Source: Myxococcus terminator_A
Lineage (GTDB): Bacteria; Myxococcota; Myxococcia; Myxococcales; Myxococcaceae
Assembly: GCA_049194865.1 (NCBI GenBank)
Contig: JBLZWL010000050.1
Coordinates: forward strand, 83,890-147,889
Direction: 5' to 3'
Length of the DNA stretch: 64,000 nt
The position numbers were made by a program, and so were the translations under genes. Under the pieces are notes generated by a model. That model was given only the letters and a program-made list of their open reading frames with translations. It was not told where the DNA came from and did no database searches. Below, piece after piece: positions 51,935 through 61,540 of the stretch; position 1 is the stretch's first letter, and each line of letters begins with the position of its first letter.

Positions 51935-52385
51935 CTTGCCGGCAACGCAACGCATCGTTCAGGTCTGTCTCTTCTTGGTCGCCGCCATCGCGTTGTTCGG
52001 GGGCTCGGTCCAGTTGCTCATGGGGCAGCCGGAGACGACGCCCCGCCTGGACAACCTGCATCGCTTCATGGGCGGCATCTATTTCTCCATGGGCGTCATC
52101 AGCCTGTGGGCGGCCATCACGATTCGCCAACAGAGAACGCTGGTCTACCTCATCGCCTTTTCGATTCTCATGGCGGCCGTGGGCAGGTTGCTGTCCATGA
52201 GCAAGGTCGGCCTGCCCGAGCCGACGGGCCTGTGGCTCGGCTACCTCATCCCCGAGCTGGTGTTCCCAGTCGTCATTGCCGGCGCGCACTGGACGCATGC
52301 GCGCAAGGGAAGAGACTCGGCCCACGAGCTCACCGGCGAGGCACCCGCGCCCCTGGCCGTCCCAGGCTCGACAGCAGGGCCATGA
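51935..52385 (+). CDS. DUF4345-like small membrane protein
   Basis: This protein of about 150 aa has four predicted membrane helices (VCLFLVAAIALFGGSVQLL, GGIYFSMGVISLWAAITI, LVYLIAFSILMAAVGRLL, WLGYLIPELVFPVVIAGA) and the DUF4345 pattern LDNLHRFMGGIYFSMG. The most likely start is a TTG at 51935 with CGAGG upstream; no ATG lies before the first helix. Its 3' end overlaps the convergent glycan-synthase gene by 56 bp. The family function is not established. Confidence 0.75.
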
Positions 52386-54913
52386 CCGATGCCGCCAGGT
52401 AGGGCAGTGACTGCACCAGCAAGAGAGTCACCCAGAAGCGCATGTCCGGGTCGGGCAGGCCATGGACCCAATAGATTCCGGCCGCCGAGCCCCACAGCAG
52501 GAGCATGATGAACACCTCTTCGCGGGCCTCGGAGAGGGCCACCCACAAGCCATGGCGGTCCGCGTTCTTCGGCGTGCGGAAGAACGGCATGCCGCGGGTG
52601 AAGACGCCGTACATCACCGCCTTGGCAACGGTATGCGAGAGGGCCAGCCCGGCCAGGGCGGCGGCGAACGCGGCCTTGAGGTCGACCCCGACCGCGCGGC
52701 GGTAGAGGAAGAGGCCCTTCCCGATCTTGAACACGAACAGAGCCAGCGGCGGGATGGCGAAGATCGGCAGGGGCGGTTGGATCCGCTCCGGCGCGATGAG
52801 CATCGCCGCGGACCAGAGCAGCGCGCCGATGGTGAAGAGGAGGTTCAGGCCGTCGGCCACCCAGGGAAGCCAGCCGGCGAGGAAGTGATAGCGCTGGCCT
52901 CGGGTCAGTTCGCTGTTCTTGCCGCGCAGCAAGCTGTTGGCATGGTGCTTGATGATCTGGATGGAGCCATAGGCCCAGCGGAAGCGCTGTTTCTTGTAGT
53001 CGCTGAACGTGTCGGGTATCAGGCCCTTCCCGTAGCTGTGGTGCGAATAGGCCGCCGAGTAGCCTTTCTCGAACACGCGAAGGCCCAGCTCCGCGTCCTC
53101 GCAGATGCACCACTCGGCCCAGCCCAGCTCCTCGAGCACCGAACGGTAGGTCATGGTCATGGTGCCGTGCTGGATGATTGCGTCACGGTCATTGCGGGTG
53201 ACCATGCCGATACGGAAGAAACCCTGGTACTCGCTGTAACACACCTTCTTGAAGATGCTCTCGTCCTGGTCCCGGTAGTCCTGAGGTGATTGCACCACGG
53301 CGATCTTCGGGTCGGTGAAGAGCGGCACCATGTGCTTGAGCCAGTTGGAGTCGACGCGGTAGTCCGAGTCAATCACCGCGACCACCTCGGCGTCCCTGGC
53401 AGTGCGAGGGATGAGGTAGTTCAGCGCGCCGCCCTTGAAACCGGGCAGGGGCGAGACATGGAAGAACTTGAAGCGCTCGCCGAGCAGTTCGCAGTGGGCC
53501 TCGAGCGGCTCCCACACCGCCGGGTCCTGGGTGTTGTTGTCGATGACCAGGACTTCGTAGTCGGGATAGTCAAGCTCGGCGAGAGCATTCAGGGTCTGTT
53601 TGACCATCTCCGGCGGCTCGTTGTAGCAGGGCACGTGGACAGACACCTTCGGTCGATAGGCATGGTCGGTCCGCACCGGCAGGAACTCGCGGCGGCGCTT
53701 GGGAATCCACACGGCTTCGGCCAGCTCGTGGGCCTCGGTGAGCAGGACGATGAACACGCCGAGCGAGCCGAGCGCCAGCAAGAAGCCGACGGCCAGGCTG
53801 AACCAGGTGCTGTAGCGCTGGCTGTAGTCATAACCAATCCACACCAGCGCTGAGCCGCAGAAGAAGGAGGTGAAGGTCAGGAAGGTACGGCCGCGCTGGC
53901 GCAGGGCCGACGCATCGATGAGCAGCAGCGTCATGGCGAGCAGGGCAAGAACGCCCGAGCAGACCGCCAGGGCGCGCCACTCGGGGATGGCGACCACCGG
54001 GCCCTCGAAGTTGAACTTTCGCCGACGGGCGGCGTCGAACACGCCCCAGTAGGCGCCGGCCGCGCCTTCATCACTGCCCTTCCAGGGCTGGTCGTAGGCT
54101 TCGATGACGAAGTAATCGTAGCCCCGGCGGTTGAGCGTGTTGACCAGGTTGCGCAGGTAGATGGCCTGGTCTATCTGGGTGGCTTCGGCGCCGCCTTGCA
54201 TGCGGCCGTTGCTCGGCCAGCCGACCTCCGACAGCAGGAGTGGCTTTCGCGGGAACAGCTGCTCGAGGTCCCGGGCACTGCTCCATCACGAAGGTACCCG
54301 CCGACTCCACCGGTATGAATTCCCAGTAGGGCAGGATGTGTGCGGCGATCAGGTCGACATGCCTGGCCAGCTCCCGGTGTTCCCTCCAGTTGTGCCATTG
54401 CTCGCTGGTGGTCACCGGCACCGTCACGGCCGCGCGCACCCGCTTCAGGTACTGGACCAGCGCAGCGAACGAGACGTCCCCGCGGTACAGCGCTTCGTTG
54501 CCCACCACCACCCGCACCACGCTGGGGGAGGTGTTGGCGAGTTCAATGGCTTTCTCAATCTCCCGCTCATTGCGTTCCAGGTCGCGGCTGATCCAGACCC
54601 CCAGCGTCACGCGCAGGCCGAACTCCTCGGCCAGCCTGGGGATGTCCGCCTGGGGACCATCGACCGAGTAGATGCGGATGCTGTCGGTCAGCGTGCTGAG
54701 CTGGGCGAGGTCTTCGCGCAGCTCGGCTTCGCTGGGATACCGACCCTGCTTCGGGCTCCCACCGTGGCGGAAGGGTGAGTAGGAGAAGCCCGACACCTTC
54801 TCCGGCCAGTCCGGGGCGGGCACCGGGCGGTTGTTCATCGCCCAGAAGCCGGTGAACAGCGCGGCGATGGTCACCACGACAACCAGCTGGACACCCAATC
54901 CTTGCGAAGACAT
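52330..54913 (-). pseudogene. GH17-GT2 beta-glucan synthase/transglycosylase gene with one-base frameshift
   Basis: Two overlapping frames together encode one protein of about 860 aa. The first part (ATG at 54913) has a membrane anchor and a GH17 domain with the acid/base motif VVVGNEALYRG. After FVMEQ the frame breaks at one extra base, about position 54277, and the other frame continues DLEQLFPRKPLLLSEVGWPS with the GH17 nucleophile. Then come membrane helices and a processive GT2 domain (VIDNNTQDP, DSDYRVDSNW, CEDAELGLRV, QRFRWAYGS) plus further helices. GH17-GT2 fusions of this kind make and remodel beta-(1,3)/(1,2)-glucans in other proteobacteria. The break separates the two GH17 catalytic residues. 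Sequencing error or a recent mutation are both possible, since the rest is intact. Confidence 0.88.
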
Positions 54914-55477
54914 AGCGGGAGTCGTGGGTAGCAACCGCCGCGCCAGTGCAGTCGTGGGGACGGCCCGAGCGAGGAGTCATCGGGTCTGTCTTTGAGCGGA
55001 CGTGGCGTGCTTGCGGAAACCAAGAACCTGCGTCTTGCTGGCAAGCGAAGTGGTGCTCGCGATGGACGGCGGTGCAAGTGCCTACATTACGTGTCCGTGG
55101 TCGCCGTCGAGCTCGGCCTTCTTCGAGGTTCATGAAGTCGAACGCGCTCTTCGCGGAGTCCTGGATGCCGCGCGGGATGCCCGGGCGGGGGCTGACCGGG
55201 CAGTCCCTGGGGTCGGGCATGACCAGGGCTTGGGGCGCTCCACCGGGGCCTGCCCATCACGGTGCTCAGGACCTCCTGAAGCCTTATCGGGGCCTCCGCG
55301 ATGACGTACGCCAGCTTCGTCCGAGTGTCTGTTGACCTGGGCGTGTCTGTCAGTGTGCGGAGGAGACCACAGCTCGCACGGAAGGATGCAGCCAGGGCGG
55401 AGTGTGGCGGGTGGTGGTTTGTCAATCCATTGTTGTCTATGATTCGGTGGCTGGAAACCCCTTGCCTGGGAGTCGAG
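54914..55477. other. 564-bp region without a recognised gene
   Basis: No frame here has a ribosome site, a recognisable domain and sustained codon bias together. It must hold the promoter of the small lipoprotein gene at 55478 and of the minus-strand glucan-synthase gene. I see no strong hairpin. Confidence 0.5.
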
Positions 55478-55735
55478 ATGCGTCTGCGAATATTCCTGGT
55501 GGCCTCGCTACTGTGGGTGTCGGCGTGTGGAGCACCTGTCGGAGTCGACGAACAAGAGCCCGAGTTGACGACGCCCGAGGAGGGCGCCGACGTCCAGGCG
55601 TTCTGGGTCAGCTGCCCGGAGAGCGAGGGGACGGCGTGCACCACGCCCGGCAGCCGGTTCCGTTGCTACAACCAGTATCCCAACGAGCCCGGCATCTGTT
55701 TCTGCACGAGCACGCTCACCTACTCGTGTAGCTGA
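55478..55735 (+). CDS. small Cys-containing lipoprotein
   Basis: This 85-aa protein (ATG at 55478) has a lipoprotein signal (IFLVASLLWVSAC) and a mature part of about 62 residues with a Glu-rich start and six further Cys in the last 45 residues (FWVSCPESEGTACTTP, GICFCTSTLTYSCS). The pattern suggests a small disulphide-rich domain. It is 40 bp upstream of a second such gene. Function is unknown. Confidence 0.75.
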   Translation: MRLRIFLVASLLWVSACGAPVGVDEQEPELTTPEEGADVQAFWVSCPESEGTACTTPGSRFRCYNQYPNEPGICFCTSTLTYSCS

Positions 55736-55775
55736 GGTTCGCGGTCCGTTCTGGTTTCCATTGGAGAAGGGGTTC

Positions 55776-56027
55776 ATGCAAATGAAGATGCTCGTCAGAG
55801 GGATGCTATTGGCCGCGGCGCTGCTGTCCGTGAGCTGCGGTGGGGCACTGGATGACGCCTCTCCCGCCGAGTCGCAAGAGCCCACGGCGGATGAAATGCA
55901 GTCGCAGGACCAACGCGTCTACGAATGTTCAGACGGCAACCAGACCGTCTATTGTCAAGACAACCAGAACTGCTGCTATCAGGCAGGAGGCCTGCCGCCG
56001 TACTGCACGCGATTCCTGTGCCCGTAG
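55776..56027 (+). CDS. small Cys-containing lipoprotein
   Basis: This 83-aa protein begins at the ATG at 55776 (GGAGAAGG upstream) with a lipoprotein signal (LLAAALLSVSC). After an acidic linker the last 35 residues hold six Cys (VYECSDGNQTVYCQDNQNCC, PPYCTRFLCP), compatible with three disulphides. It is organised like the gene 40 bp upstream and may be an ancient duplicate. I do not recognise a family; a bacteriocin-like or adhesive role is speculation. Confidence 0.75.
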   Translation: MQMKMLVRGMLLAAALLSVSCGGALDDASPAESQEPTADEMQSQDQRVYECSDGNQTVYCQDNQNCCYQAGGLPPYCTRFLCP

Positions 56028-56130
56028 CGACGACTTCTGTTGTCGCGAAAGGCCGCCGGTGCGCCCGCCCTCCTCCTCGGGGGGGCGGATGGGCATGACG
56101 GGCCACCTCGGGCCTGAGCTGGGAGAACGT

Positions 56131-56375
56131 CTACGTGGCGGGCTCCGTCACGACGCCCGCCTGGGACAGCTTCTCCGCGCCGAACACGGAGGTGATGGGC
56201 ACGGCGCGCGGCTTGCGCCACGGTGGAATTTCACCAGGCGCACCATGAGCCGCCCCTTCTCATCGTGATGGCAGTCGCCTGCCAGGGACGAAGGTGCAGG
56301 TCGGCTCGTGGCTGCAAGGGGGCTCGCCCTTGGCGTGGAGCGGGACCGCACGGCGGCGTGGTTTCCTCTTCTGAC
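56131..56375 (-). pseudogene. multiply frameshifted gene remnant
   Basis: Three minus-strand frames join to give protein-like sequence with GC3-biased codons: RRAVPLHAKGEPPCSHEPTC then TFVPG; DCHHDEKGRLMVRLVKFH; and PWRKPRAVPITSVFGAEKL then SQAGVVTEPAT to a stop at 56131. Two frame changes lie near 56279 and 56230. The family is not recognised. The rest of 56028-56470 holds no intact gene, only the AT-rich segment around 56380-56410 (repeated TCTACTAGATAGTAGA-like bases) that could be part of the promoter for the following gene. Confidence 0.4.
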
Positions 56376-56470
56376 GAAGTAAAGGTCTACTAGATAGTAG
56401 ACTTTTAAGGTTCACTCCGCGAAGAATCCTCGGACTGCTCCTGCGCCGTGCCCCCAGCCCCCGAGGATTC

Positions 56471-57637
56471 GTGCCCACGTCCACTGATAGCGGCAGCACT
56501 TCTTTCAAGCCCTCCAGAGCGTCGCGGCTACCGGTGCCCGTGCCACTCTTCACGATGGGGTCCATCCGGTATGAGGTGGTCCGCAAGTTGACCGCCATGC
56601 CGACGGGGGAGGCGCTGTTCCTGGCCTACCGCTTCGCGATGGATGAGCCGCATCCCGGCCTCTGTCTCGTGAGGCGTCTGGCGAATCCTTCGACGTACAT
56701 GGCGCGTAAGCGCCTCGCCGAAGAGATTCAGCTCGCGTTCCTCCTCCACCACCCCAACATTGCCCAGGTGCATCTCGCGAAGGCCCACCGCGGTTCGCTG
56801 CACGTCGTCATGGAGTACGTGGACGGCCCTTCGGTGGACACGTTGCTGAATGCCGCTGCCGTGAGGAGCAAGCCTGTTTCGGAAGCCTTTGCCCTCTACC
56901 TGGGCGTGGAGTTGGCGGAGGCGCTGCACTTCGCGCACTCGTCGCGGGGAAAAGGCGGCGAGCTGCTCGGCATCGTCCACCGCGACGTCAATCCGAGGCA
57001 CGTCTTCGTCGGCGCGCATGGGGAGGTGAAGCTGTCCAACTTCGGAGCGGCGTACTCGCTGGTGATAGGCCGGGAGGAGTCACCCGCGAGCCTTGTCAGG
57101 GGCGACGTCGCCTACGCCTCGCCCGAATATCTGAAGAAGCTGCCGTTGACCCCACGCTCCGATGTCTTCTCCCTGGGAGTCCTCCTGGCCGAGCTGCTCA
57201 CCCGCCGGCATCTCTTCGAACTGGACGTGGCGGTCCAGGTTCCCGAGGGCGCGACCTCGTTGCGTACGGAATACACCCCTTCGCTCCCGCTGGAGCAGAT
57301 GAGGGTGCTGCTCGACTCGTTCGGCCCCGAGCATATCGAGCGAGCGGTGGGTGCAATGGCGCCGGACCTTCGTGAGGTGTTGCACACGGCCCTGCGGGTT
57401 GCGCCGGAGGAGCGCTTCGCCACGGCGGCGGACATGGGCGAGGCGCTCCGCGCGGCGCTGACGAAGAGGCACCCTGGATACGGGCGTCACGAGGCGGCGG
57501 CGGAAGTGGCCCGCGTCATGGCCGAGGGTGGCTTCTCTCGTGACCAGGACGAGTCTGGGGAGGGCGGCTTGTTCCTGGAGGGCTTGGGCGAGCATGCGCT
57601 GGACGCGCTCGCCAGAATCACTCCTGCTTCATCGTGA
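56471..57637 (+). CDS. degenerate Ser/Thr kinase (probable pseudokinase)
   Basis: This 388-aa protein has a eukaryotic-type kinase fold without a membrane segment. The usual glycine loop is missing (KLTAMPTGEALFLAY), the VAIK lysine is replaced (LCLVRRLAN), and DFG is NFG (KLSNFGAAY, Asn190), although HRDVNPRH (Asp172) and an SPEYLKKLP-type activation segment remain. Loss of the Lys and the metal-binding Asp makes ordinary phosphotransfer unlikely. A regulatory or scaffold role, perhaps with the kinase at 58231, is inferred. The start is a GTG at 56471; an ATG at 56555 is an alternative. Its stop overlaps the convergent XRE gene by 9 nt. Confidence 0.85.
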   Translation: MPTSTDSGSTSFKPSRASRLPVPVPLFTMGSIRYEVVRKLTAMPTGEALFLAYRFAMDEPHPGLCLVRRLANPSTYMARKRLAEEIQLAFLLHHPNIAQVHLAKAHRGSLHVVMEYVDGPSVDTLLNAAAVRSKPVSEAFALYLGVELAEALHFAHSSRGKGGELLGIVHRDVNPRHVFVGAHGEVKLSNFGAAYSLVIGREESPASLVRGDVAYASPEYLKKLPLTPRSDVFSLGVLLAELLTRRHLFELDVAVQVPEGATSLRTEYTPSLPLEQMRVLLDSFGPEHIERAVGAMAPDLREVLHTALRVAPEERFATAADMGEALRAALTKRHPGYGRHEAAAEVARVMAEGGFSRDQDESGEGGLFLEGLGEHALDALARITPASS

Positions 57638-57991
57638 CAAGACGGTGGCGATGTGGAGGAGCGCATCCAGCTTCTCCGCATCCAGCTTCCTCGCGAGGTG
57701 CTGCAAGCGACGGAGTCCGGGCGTCGCCTCCTCGCGGGAGCGCGACTTCTTGCCTGGGTTCTCTCCCCCCAGGTCGAGCATCACCTCGGGGGACACGCCC
57801 AGTTCACGACAGAGGCGATAGAGGGACGGGACGCTGGGCAACATCTTGCCTCGCTCCAGCCGACTGTAGACCATGGAGACCAGCTCCACTCGCTCGGCCA
57901 CCTCGGCTTGAGTCAGCCCGAGATTCTGACGCGCGGCGCGTGCCGCCGTGCCGATGGTCACCGCCAGTTCTTCATTCAGGAGAGCAGTCAT
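57629..57991 (-). CDS. XRE-family helix-turn-helix regulator
   Basis: This 120-aa protein has a Cro/C1-type HTH at about residues 12-66 (IGTAARAARQNLGLTQAEVA, SMVYSRLERGKMLPSVPSLY, LCRELGVSPEVMLDLG) and a short basic C-terminal tail. I chose the ATG at 57991; the longer frame upstream is not protein-like. It is divergent from the kinase gene at 58231 across 239 bp and convergent with the pseudokinase gene. It may control one or both. Confidence 0.88.
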   Translation of the reverse strand: MTALLNEELAVTIGTAARAARQNLGLTQAEVAERVELVSMVYSRLERGKMLPSVPSLYRLCRELGVSPEVMLDLGGENPGKKSRSREEATPGLRRLQHLARKLDAEKLDALLHIATVLSR

Positions 57992-58230
57992 GGGAGGGCC
58001 GGAGTTCGAGGTGGGAGTGAGGCTGTCTTCAGGGGACCTATGTAGCTGACGGGTTGGCGAAGGTGAACCCTGGAGGAGCGATATTCCACGGTAGACCTGG
58101 GACGTCTCATCCTGCGTTTCCTTCGATAGGAAGGACTCCATGGTGGGTGGGGAGGTCTGGTAGCGTGTCGCTCCGTTGGGAGGGTGTTGATGCGAGAGGC
58201 TGATGCCGTGGGGTTGGGGAGCGGAACGTC

Positions 58231-60075
58231 ATGAGCGGAGCGCCGGCTCTCGCGGTCCTCGCGCCCGGGGCGCAGGTGATGGGCTACACGGTGGAGCGGC
58301 GCCTGGGCAGTGGCGGCTTCGGTGCCGTGTACCTGGCTTCTTTGGAGGGCCAGCGCGCCGCGCTGAAGCTGCTGGACCTCTCGCGTGTGAAAGAACGGGC
58401 GGAGCGTGAGGTCTCCATCCTCCTTCGCCTCCATCACCCCAACGTCGTTGGGATTCGTGGCTTGGGGTTCTGGCCCTTGGCGGTGCCGGAGTTCGCGGTC
58501 ATCGCCATGGAGTTCGTGGAGGGGCGCGAGCTGGGCGTGTGGGCGGAGGAGGAGAACCCCACCGCCCGGCAGGTGGCCCGCGTGGTGCTGGACGTGGCGT
58601 GCGCGCTGGTGGCGAGTCACGAAGCGGGTGTCCTTCATCGCGACGTCAAGGAAGCCAACGTCATGGTGCGCTCGGATGGCGTGGCCAAGCTGGTGGACTT
58701 CGGCGTGGGCGACTACGAGGGGGCGCGAGCAATCACCTCGGGCATCCTGCCTCCCGGGACGCTGGACTACCGTTCTCCAGAGGCGTGGACGTACTTCCGC
58801 CGGCATGGGGACGTGCCAGGAGCCCGCTACGAGCCCGGCGCCTCGGACGACTTGTGGGCCCTGGGGGTCGTCCTCTACCTCCTGCTCACGACGTATCGCC
58901 CCTTCGAGGGGGGCAACTCCACGCTGCCGGAGGTCGTCATCGCGAACGCGGTGGTGTCACCCCGGGTGGTGAACGAGCGCGTGCCAGAAGCGCTGAGTGA
59001 CGTGTGCCTTCGGTTGCTCGCGAAGACGCCCGACGCACGGACGGCGAGCGCGCGGGTGCTCTGCGCGGAGCTGGAGGCGGTACTGGAGAGTGCTGACGCC
59101 GCGTGGGACGTGCCTTTGTGTGACGCGTACGGGGAGGACGCGGTAACGACGGAGTATGGCCCGTGCAAAGAAGGTGACCCGGGCGGCATGTGGAACTGGG
59201 TCGACGTGGCGGCGAAGCGCCCCCGTCGCGGCAGGCGTCCCCAGAAGAAGGCGGACCCGCTGCCTCCGAAGGGCAAAGGCGCGGTTCCGAAGAGCGTGCC
59301 GAGGCGGGCGCGGAGTCCGTGGCGGTGGGGGGCGGCGGTGGCCGTGGCCGTGGCCCTCGTCCTCGTCGCTTTGGCGGTCGTGTGGAGCTGGCGGACATCG
59401 CGCGTCGCGGGGAGCTTGCCGACTCGTCAGGAAGTAGCGCGTCCCAAAAGTTCGTCCCAAGCTGGCCCGGCCGCAGCTCCCCCCATTCGAACGGTGGCCA
59501 CCCCTGCGGTCGTCGCCGTTCCCGCGATGCTCCTTGAGGCGACCACCACCGTGACGACGCAGAAGACCGAGACCCCGATGCCCCCGAAGTCCGCGAGGAA
59601 GGGGACAGGCATCATGAGCAGGGCGATTGCCACGGCAGCGGCATGCACAGCGCTGGGCTGCCCCGGTGTGCAGGTTCGCCCTCCGCCCCCTCCCGAGCCG
59701 TGCCCGGCGGGGGCGGTCAAGGCGATGGCGCAGCGGGGCGTCGAGGTCGGGGACCACCACGATGTAACGCTCCCTGTAGAGGGTGGTGGTACCGCAATCG
59801 TTACAGTCCGAGATGGGGCGGCGGAGGTCATCCTCCTGGGCCGCTGGCAGCGCATCCCGAGTGGGACGGTCTTCTCGGGTCACCTTTCGGTGAGTGACCG
59901 CGTCTATGGTCGATTCATCGGAGCACGCACGCGCGAAGGGGATGCCTTCCCGGTGTGTCTGGAGCTTCAGTCGAATTCGTTGGAGAAGGGCCTGGTGCTG
60001 AAATCAGGCGATGCTGGCTCTGGTGCCCGAGTCTTCTCCGGATGCGATGTAAAGGTTGTGACCGAGTTTGAGTGA
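58231..60075 (+). CDS. transmembrane Ser/Thr protein kinase
   Basis: This 614-aa receptor-type kinase has all core motifs: GSGGFGAVY, AALKLLD, HRDVKEANVMV, DFGVGDYEG and SPEAW. A basic Pro/Lys linker leads to one membrane helix (GAAVAVAVALVLVALAVVWS, about residue 370). The outer part has a Pro/Ala/Thr linker and a C-terminal domain of about 140 residues with five Cys and a beta-rich pattern (VTLPVEGGGTAIVTVRDG, VYGRFIGARTREGDAF). A DUF2381 gene follows 41 bp later; kinase-DUF2381 pairs are a recurrent myxobacterial arrangement. The signal sensed is unknown. Confidence 0.93.
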   Translation: MSGAPALAVLAPGAQVMGYTVERRLGSGGFGAVYLASLEGQRAALKLLDLSRVKERAEREVSILLRLHHPNVVGIRGLGFWPLAVPEFAVIAMEFVEGRELGVWAEEENPTARQVARVVLDVACALVASHEAGVLHRDVKEANVMVRSDGVAKLVDFGVGDYEGARAITSGILPPGTLDYRSPEAWTYFRRHGDVPGARYEPGASDDLWALGVVLYLLLTTYRPFEGGNSTLPEVVIANAVVSPRVVNERVPEALSDVCLRLLAKTPDARTASARVLCAELEAVLESADAAWDVPLCDAYGEDAVTTEYGPCKEGDPGGMWNWVDVAAKRPRRGRRPQKKADPLPPKGKGAVPKSVPRRARSPWRWGAAVAVAVALVLVALAVVWSWRTSRVAGSLPTRQEVARPKSSSQAGPAAAPPIRTVATPAVVAVPAMLLEATTTVTTQKTETPMPPKSARKGTGIMSRAIATAAACTALGCPGVQVRPPPPPEPCPAGAVKAMAQRGVEVGDHHDVTLPVEGGGTAIVTVRDGAAEVILLGRWQRIPSGTVFSGHLSVSDRVYGRFIGARTREGDAFPVCLELQSNSLEKGLVLKSGDAGSGARVFSGCDVKVVTEFE

Positions 60076-60116
60076 CATGATGGAAGCAGGCATTCACACA
60101 CGGGAGTAGAAATCGG

Positions 60117-61031
60117 ATGCAGGCATTGTCATCAGCCATTCTCCTGGGTCTCCTGCTGATGGCTGGAGGGGCGACTGCTCAAGACGGCGCGGCATTGGGA
60201 GTGGGTGTTCGGCGCATCGACTTGCTGCCGGATGCCGCACGCGAACCCACCGAGGTTTTCGTCAGCCCGGGACTGTATACCATGCTGCTTTTTGATGCGG
60301 ACATTCTCCCGGACAGCATGGAACTCGAGGCCCGGAATCTCTTCACGCGTGTGGATATGGGGCAGGCAACCGTGCGACTGGACCTGTCTCCACGCGCCAG
60401 CCCCGGCGAACGGTTGCGCTTTTCTGTAAGGTTTCGCGACGGTGCCGCGCCAACAGGAGCCTCATTCCTGCTCGTGGTGCATCCCGCGAAGGCCGATGCC
60501 GTCGTTGAGGTGTTCCGGAGCGCGAGAACTGTCGAGTCGTATCAGCAAGAGGCCCGAGAGGCCCGTGCGGAGGCGATGCACCTCAAGAACGAGAATGCGC
60601 GACTGGTCTCCGAGCGGAAGCTTCCAGGTGGCTTGACGGGGCTGATAGCGATTGAGGGCCTGGATGTTCATGGTGTGGCTGGAAGGCTATTGACCGAGTC
60701 ACTGTCGTTCGATTCGAGGAACGCACTCAAGCCATCCCAGCAGGTCCGGAGCTATCGCTCGAAGAATCGAGTTGCTGTGGAGGTCTTGCTGGCGGACATG
60801 CGTGGCGGCCAACCCTGGTCTGCTGACGGTGCGGCGCTGAGGGACCCGTCTGGCGTGGAATTGAAAGTGCTGAGCATCTGGCAAGAAGCCCCGATTACTG
60901 TTGCCGAAGCGACGCGGGTGATCGTCGAGGCCGCGGCCCCAGCGAATGCAGCTCGGGGAACGTTCACCCTCAAGCTCTGGGAGGCGGATGGGCCGCGCAC
61001 GGTGACGATTGGCAATGTGACGTTCCCGTAG
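60117..61031 (+). CDS. DUF2381 (Myxococcus paralogous family) exported protein
   Basis: This 304-aa protein has a signal peptide (AILLGLLLMAGGATAQ) and the DUF2381 layout: RRIDLLPDAAREPTEVFVSP at the start, a beta-rich domain, the helix EARAEAMHLKNENARLVSER, and a C-terminal beta domain ending FTLKLWEADGPRTVTIGNVT. The family is found almost only in myxobacteria and often lies next to Ser/Thr kinases, as here. It is probably periplasmic and may present a signal to the outer part of the kinase. Its 3' end overlaps the convergent membrane-protein frame by 62 bp. Confidence 0.9.
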   Translation: MQALSSAILLGLLLMAGGATAQDGAALGVGVRRIDLLPDAAREPTEVFVSPGLYTMLLFDADILPDSMELEARNLFTRVDMGQATVRLDLSPRASPGERLRFSVRFRDGAAPTGASFLLVVHPAKADAVVEVFRSARTVESYQQEAREARAEAMHLKNENARLVSERKLPGGLTGLIAIEGLDVHGVAGRLLTESLSFDSRNALKPSQQVRSYRSKNRVAVEVLLADMRGGQPWSADGAALRDPSGVELKVLSIWQEAPITVAEATRVIVEAAAPANAARGTFTLKLWEADGPRTVTIGNVTFP

Positions 61032-61509
61032 GAGAGGGTTGCAGTGCCGGAGGGTGATGGAGCACCGAGCGGGACGCGACCTCCCGGACCTGCTTCGCGA
61101 AGAACCATGCGCCGACGCCGATGGGCGGATAGACGACCAGGGCGAAGAGCCGCTGGAGCAACCCCTCGCAGCCCCTCACGTCCAGCCCGCTCCACCCGCT
61201 CATGATGGGAACCAGCGCGAGGAGGAGCACGTTCGTCGCGATGAGGTAGGCACGAAGGGCTCGCGCCTCCCGCCGCCCCCAGAGCGTCGCCAGGAGGATG
61301 GCGGGCAGCAGCACCGCTCCCGCGATGAGTGGCCCCGAGTTGTGCCGGGGGTCCAGCAAGGGAAACGCCGCGGCCCTCAACGTGGCCAACCCCAGGCCCT
61401 CCAGCGCGAGGAACGCGAACCAGCGCAGCACCGCGGGCGTCTTCATCATCCGGAGCCCGCACCAGTAGCCCGCGGCGGCGAACAGCGTCGCGAGCCCCGT
61501 CAACGTCAC
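60970..61509 (-). CDS. multi-pass membrane protein, possibly truncated
   Basis: This frame of about 179 aa has five hydrophobic helices (LTGLATLFAAAGYWCGL, LRWFAFLALEGLGLATL, LIAGAVLLPAILLATLW, AYLIATNVLLLALVPIM, LFALVVYPPIGVGAWFF) and resembles DUF998-type proteins in layout. The start (GTG 61509 or TTG 61515) has no clear ribosome site and abuts a palindrome at 61520. The last 30 residues are Pro/Ser-rich and overlap the DUF2381 gene, so the natural end may have been lost. I regard it as a partly degraded or 5'-truncated gene. Confidence 0.5.
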   Translation of the reverse strand: MTLTGLATLFAAAGYWCGLRMMKTPAVLRWFAFLALEGLGLATLRAAAFPLLDPRHNSGPLIAGAVLLPAILLATLWGRREARALRAYLIATNVLLLALVPIMSGWSGLDVRGCEGLLQRLFALVVYPPIGVGAWFFAKQVREVASRSVLHHPPALQPSPTGTSHCQSSPCAAHPPPRA

Positions 61510-61519
61510 CCCCAAGTTT

Positions 61520-61540
61520 CCGACACCAAGACGGTGTCGG
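61520..61540. repeat. perfect palindrome at a gene junction
   Basis: CCGACACC-N5-GGTGTCGG is a perfect 8-bp inverted repeat lying between the divergent membrane-protein frame and the frameshifted gene. It could be an operator, hairpin or old rearrangement point. Confidence 0.5.

Noticed and set aside
54914..55477. Small genes in the gap upstream of the Cys-containing lipoproteins.
   Set aside because: Several open frames exist on both strands but none has a ribosome site, signal or recognisable domain.
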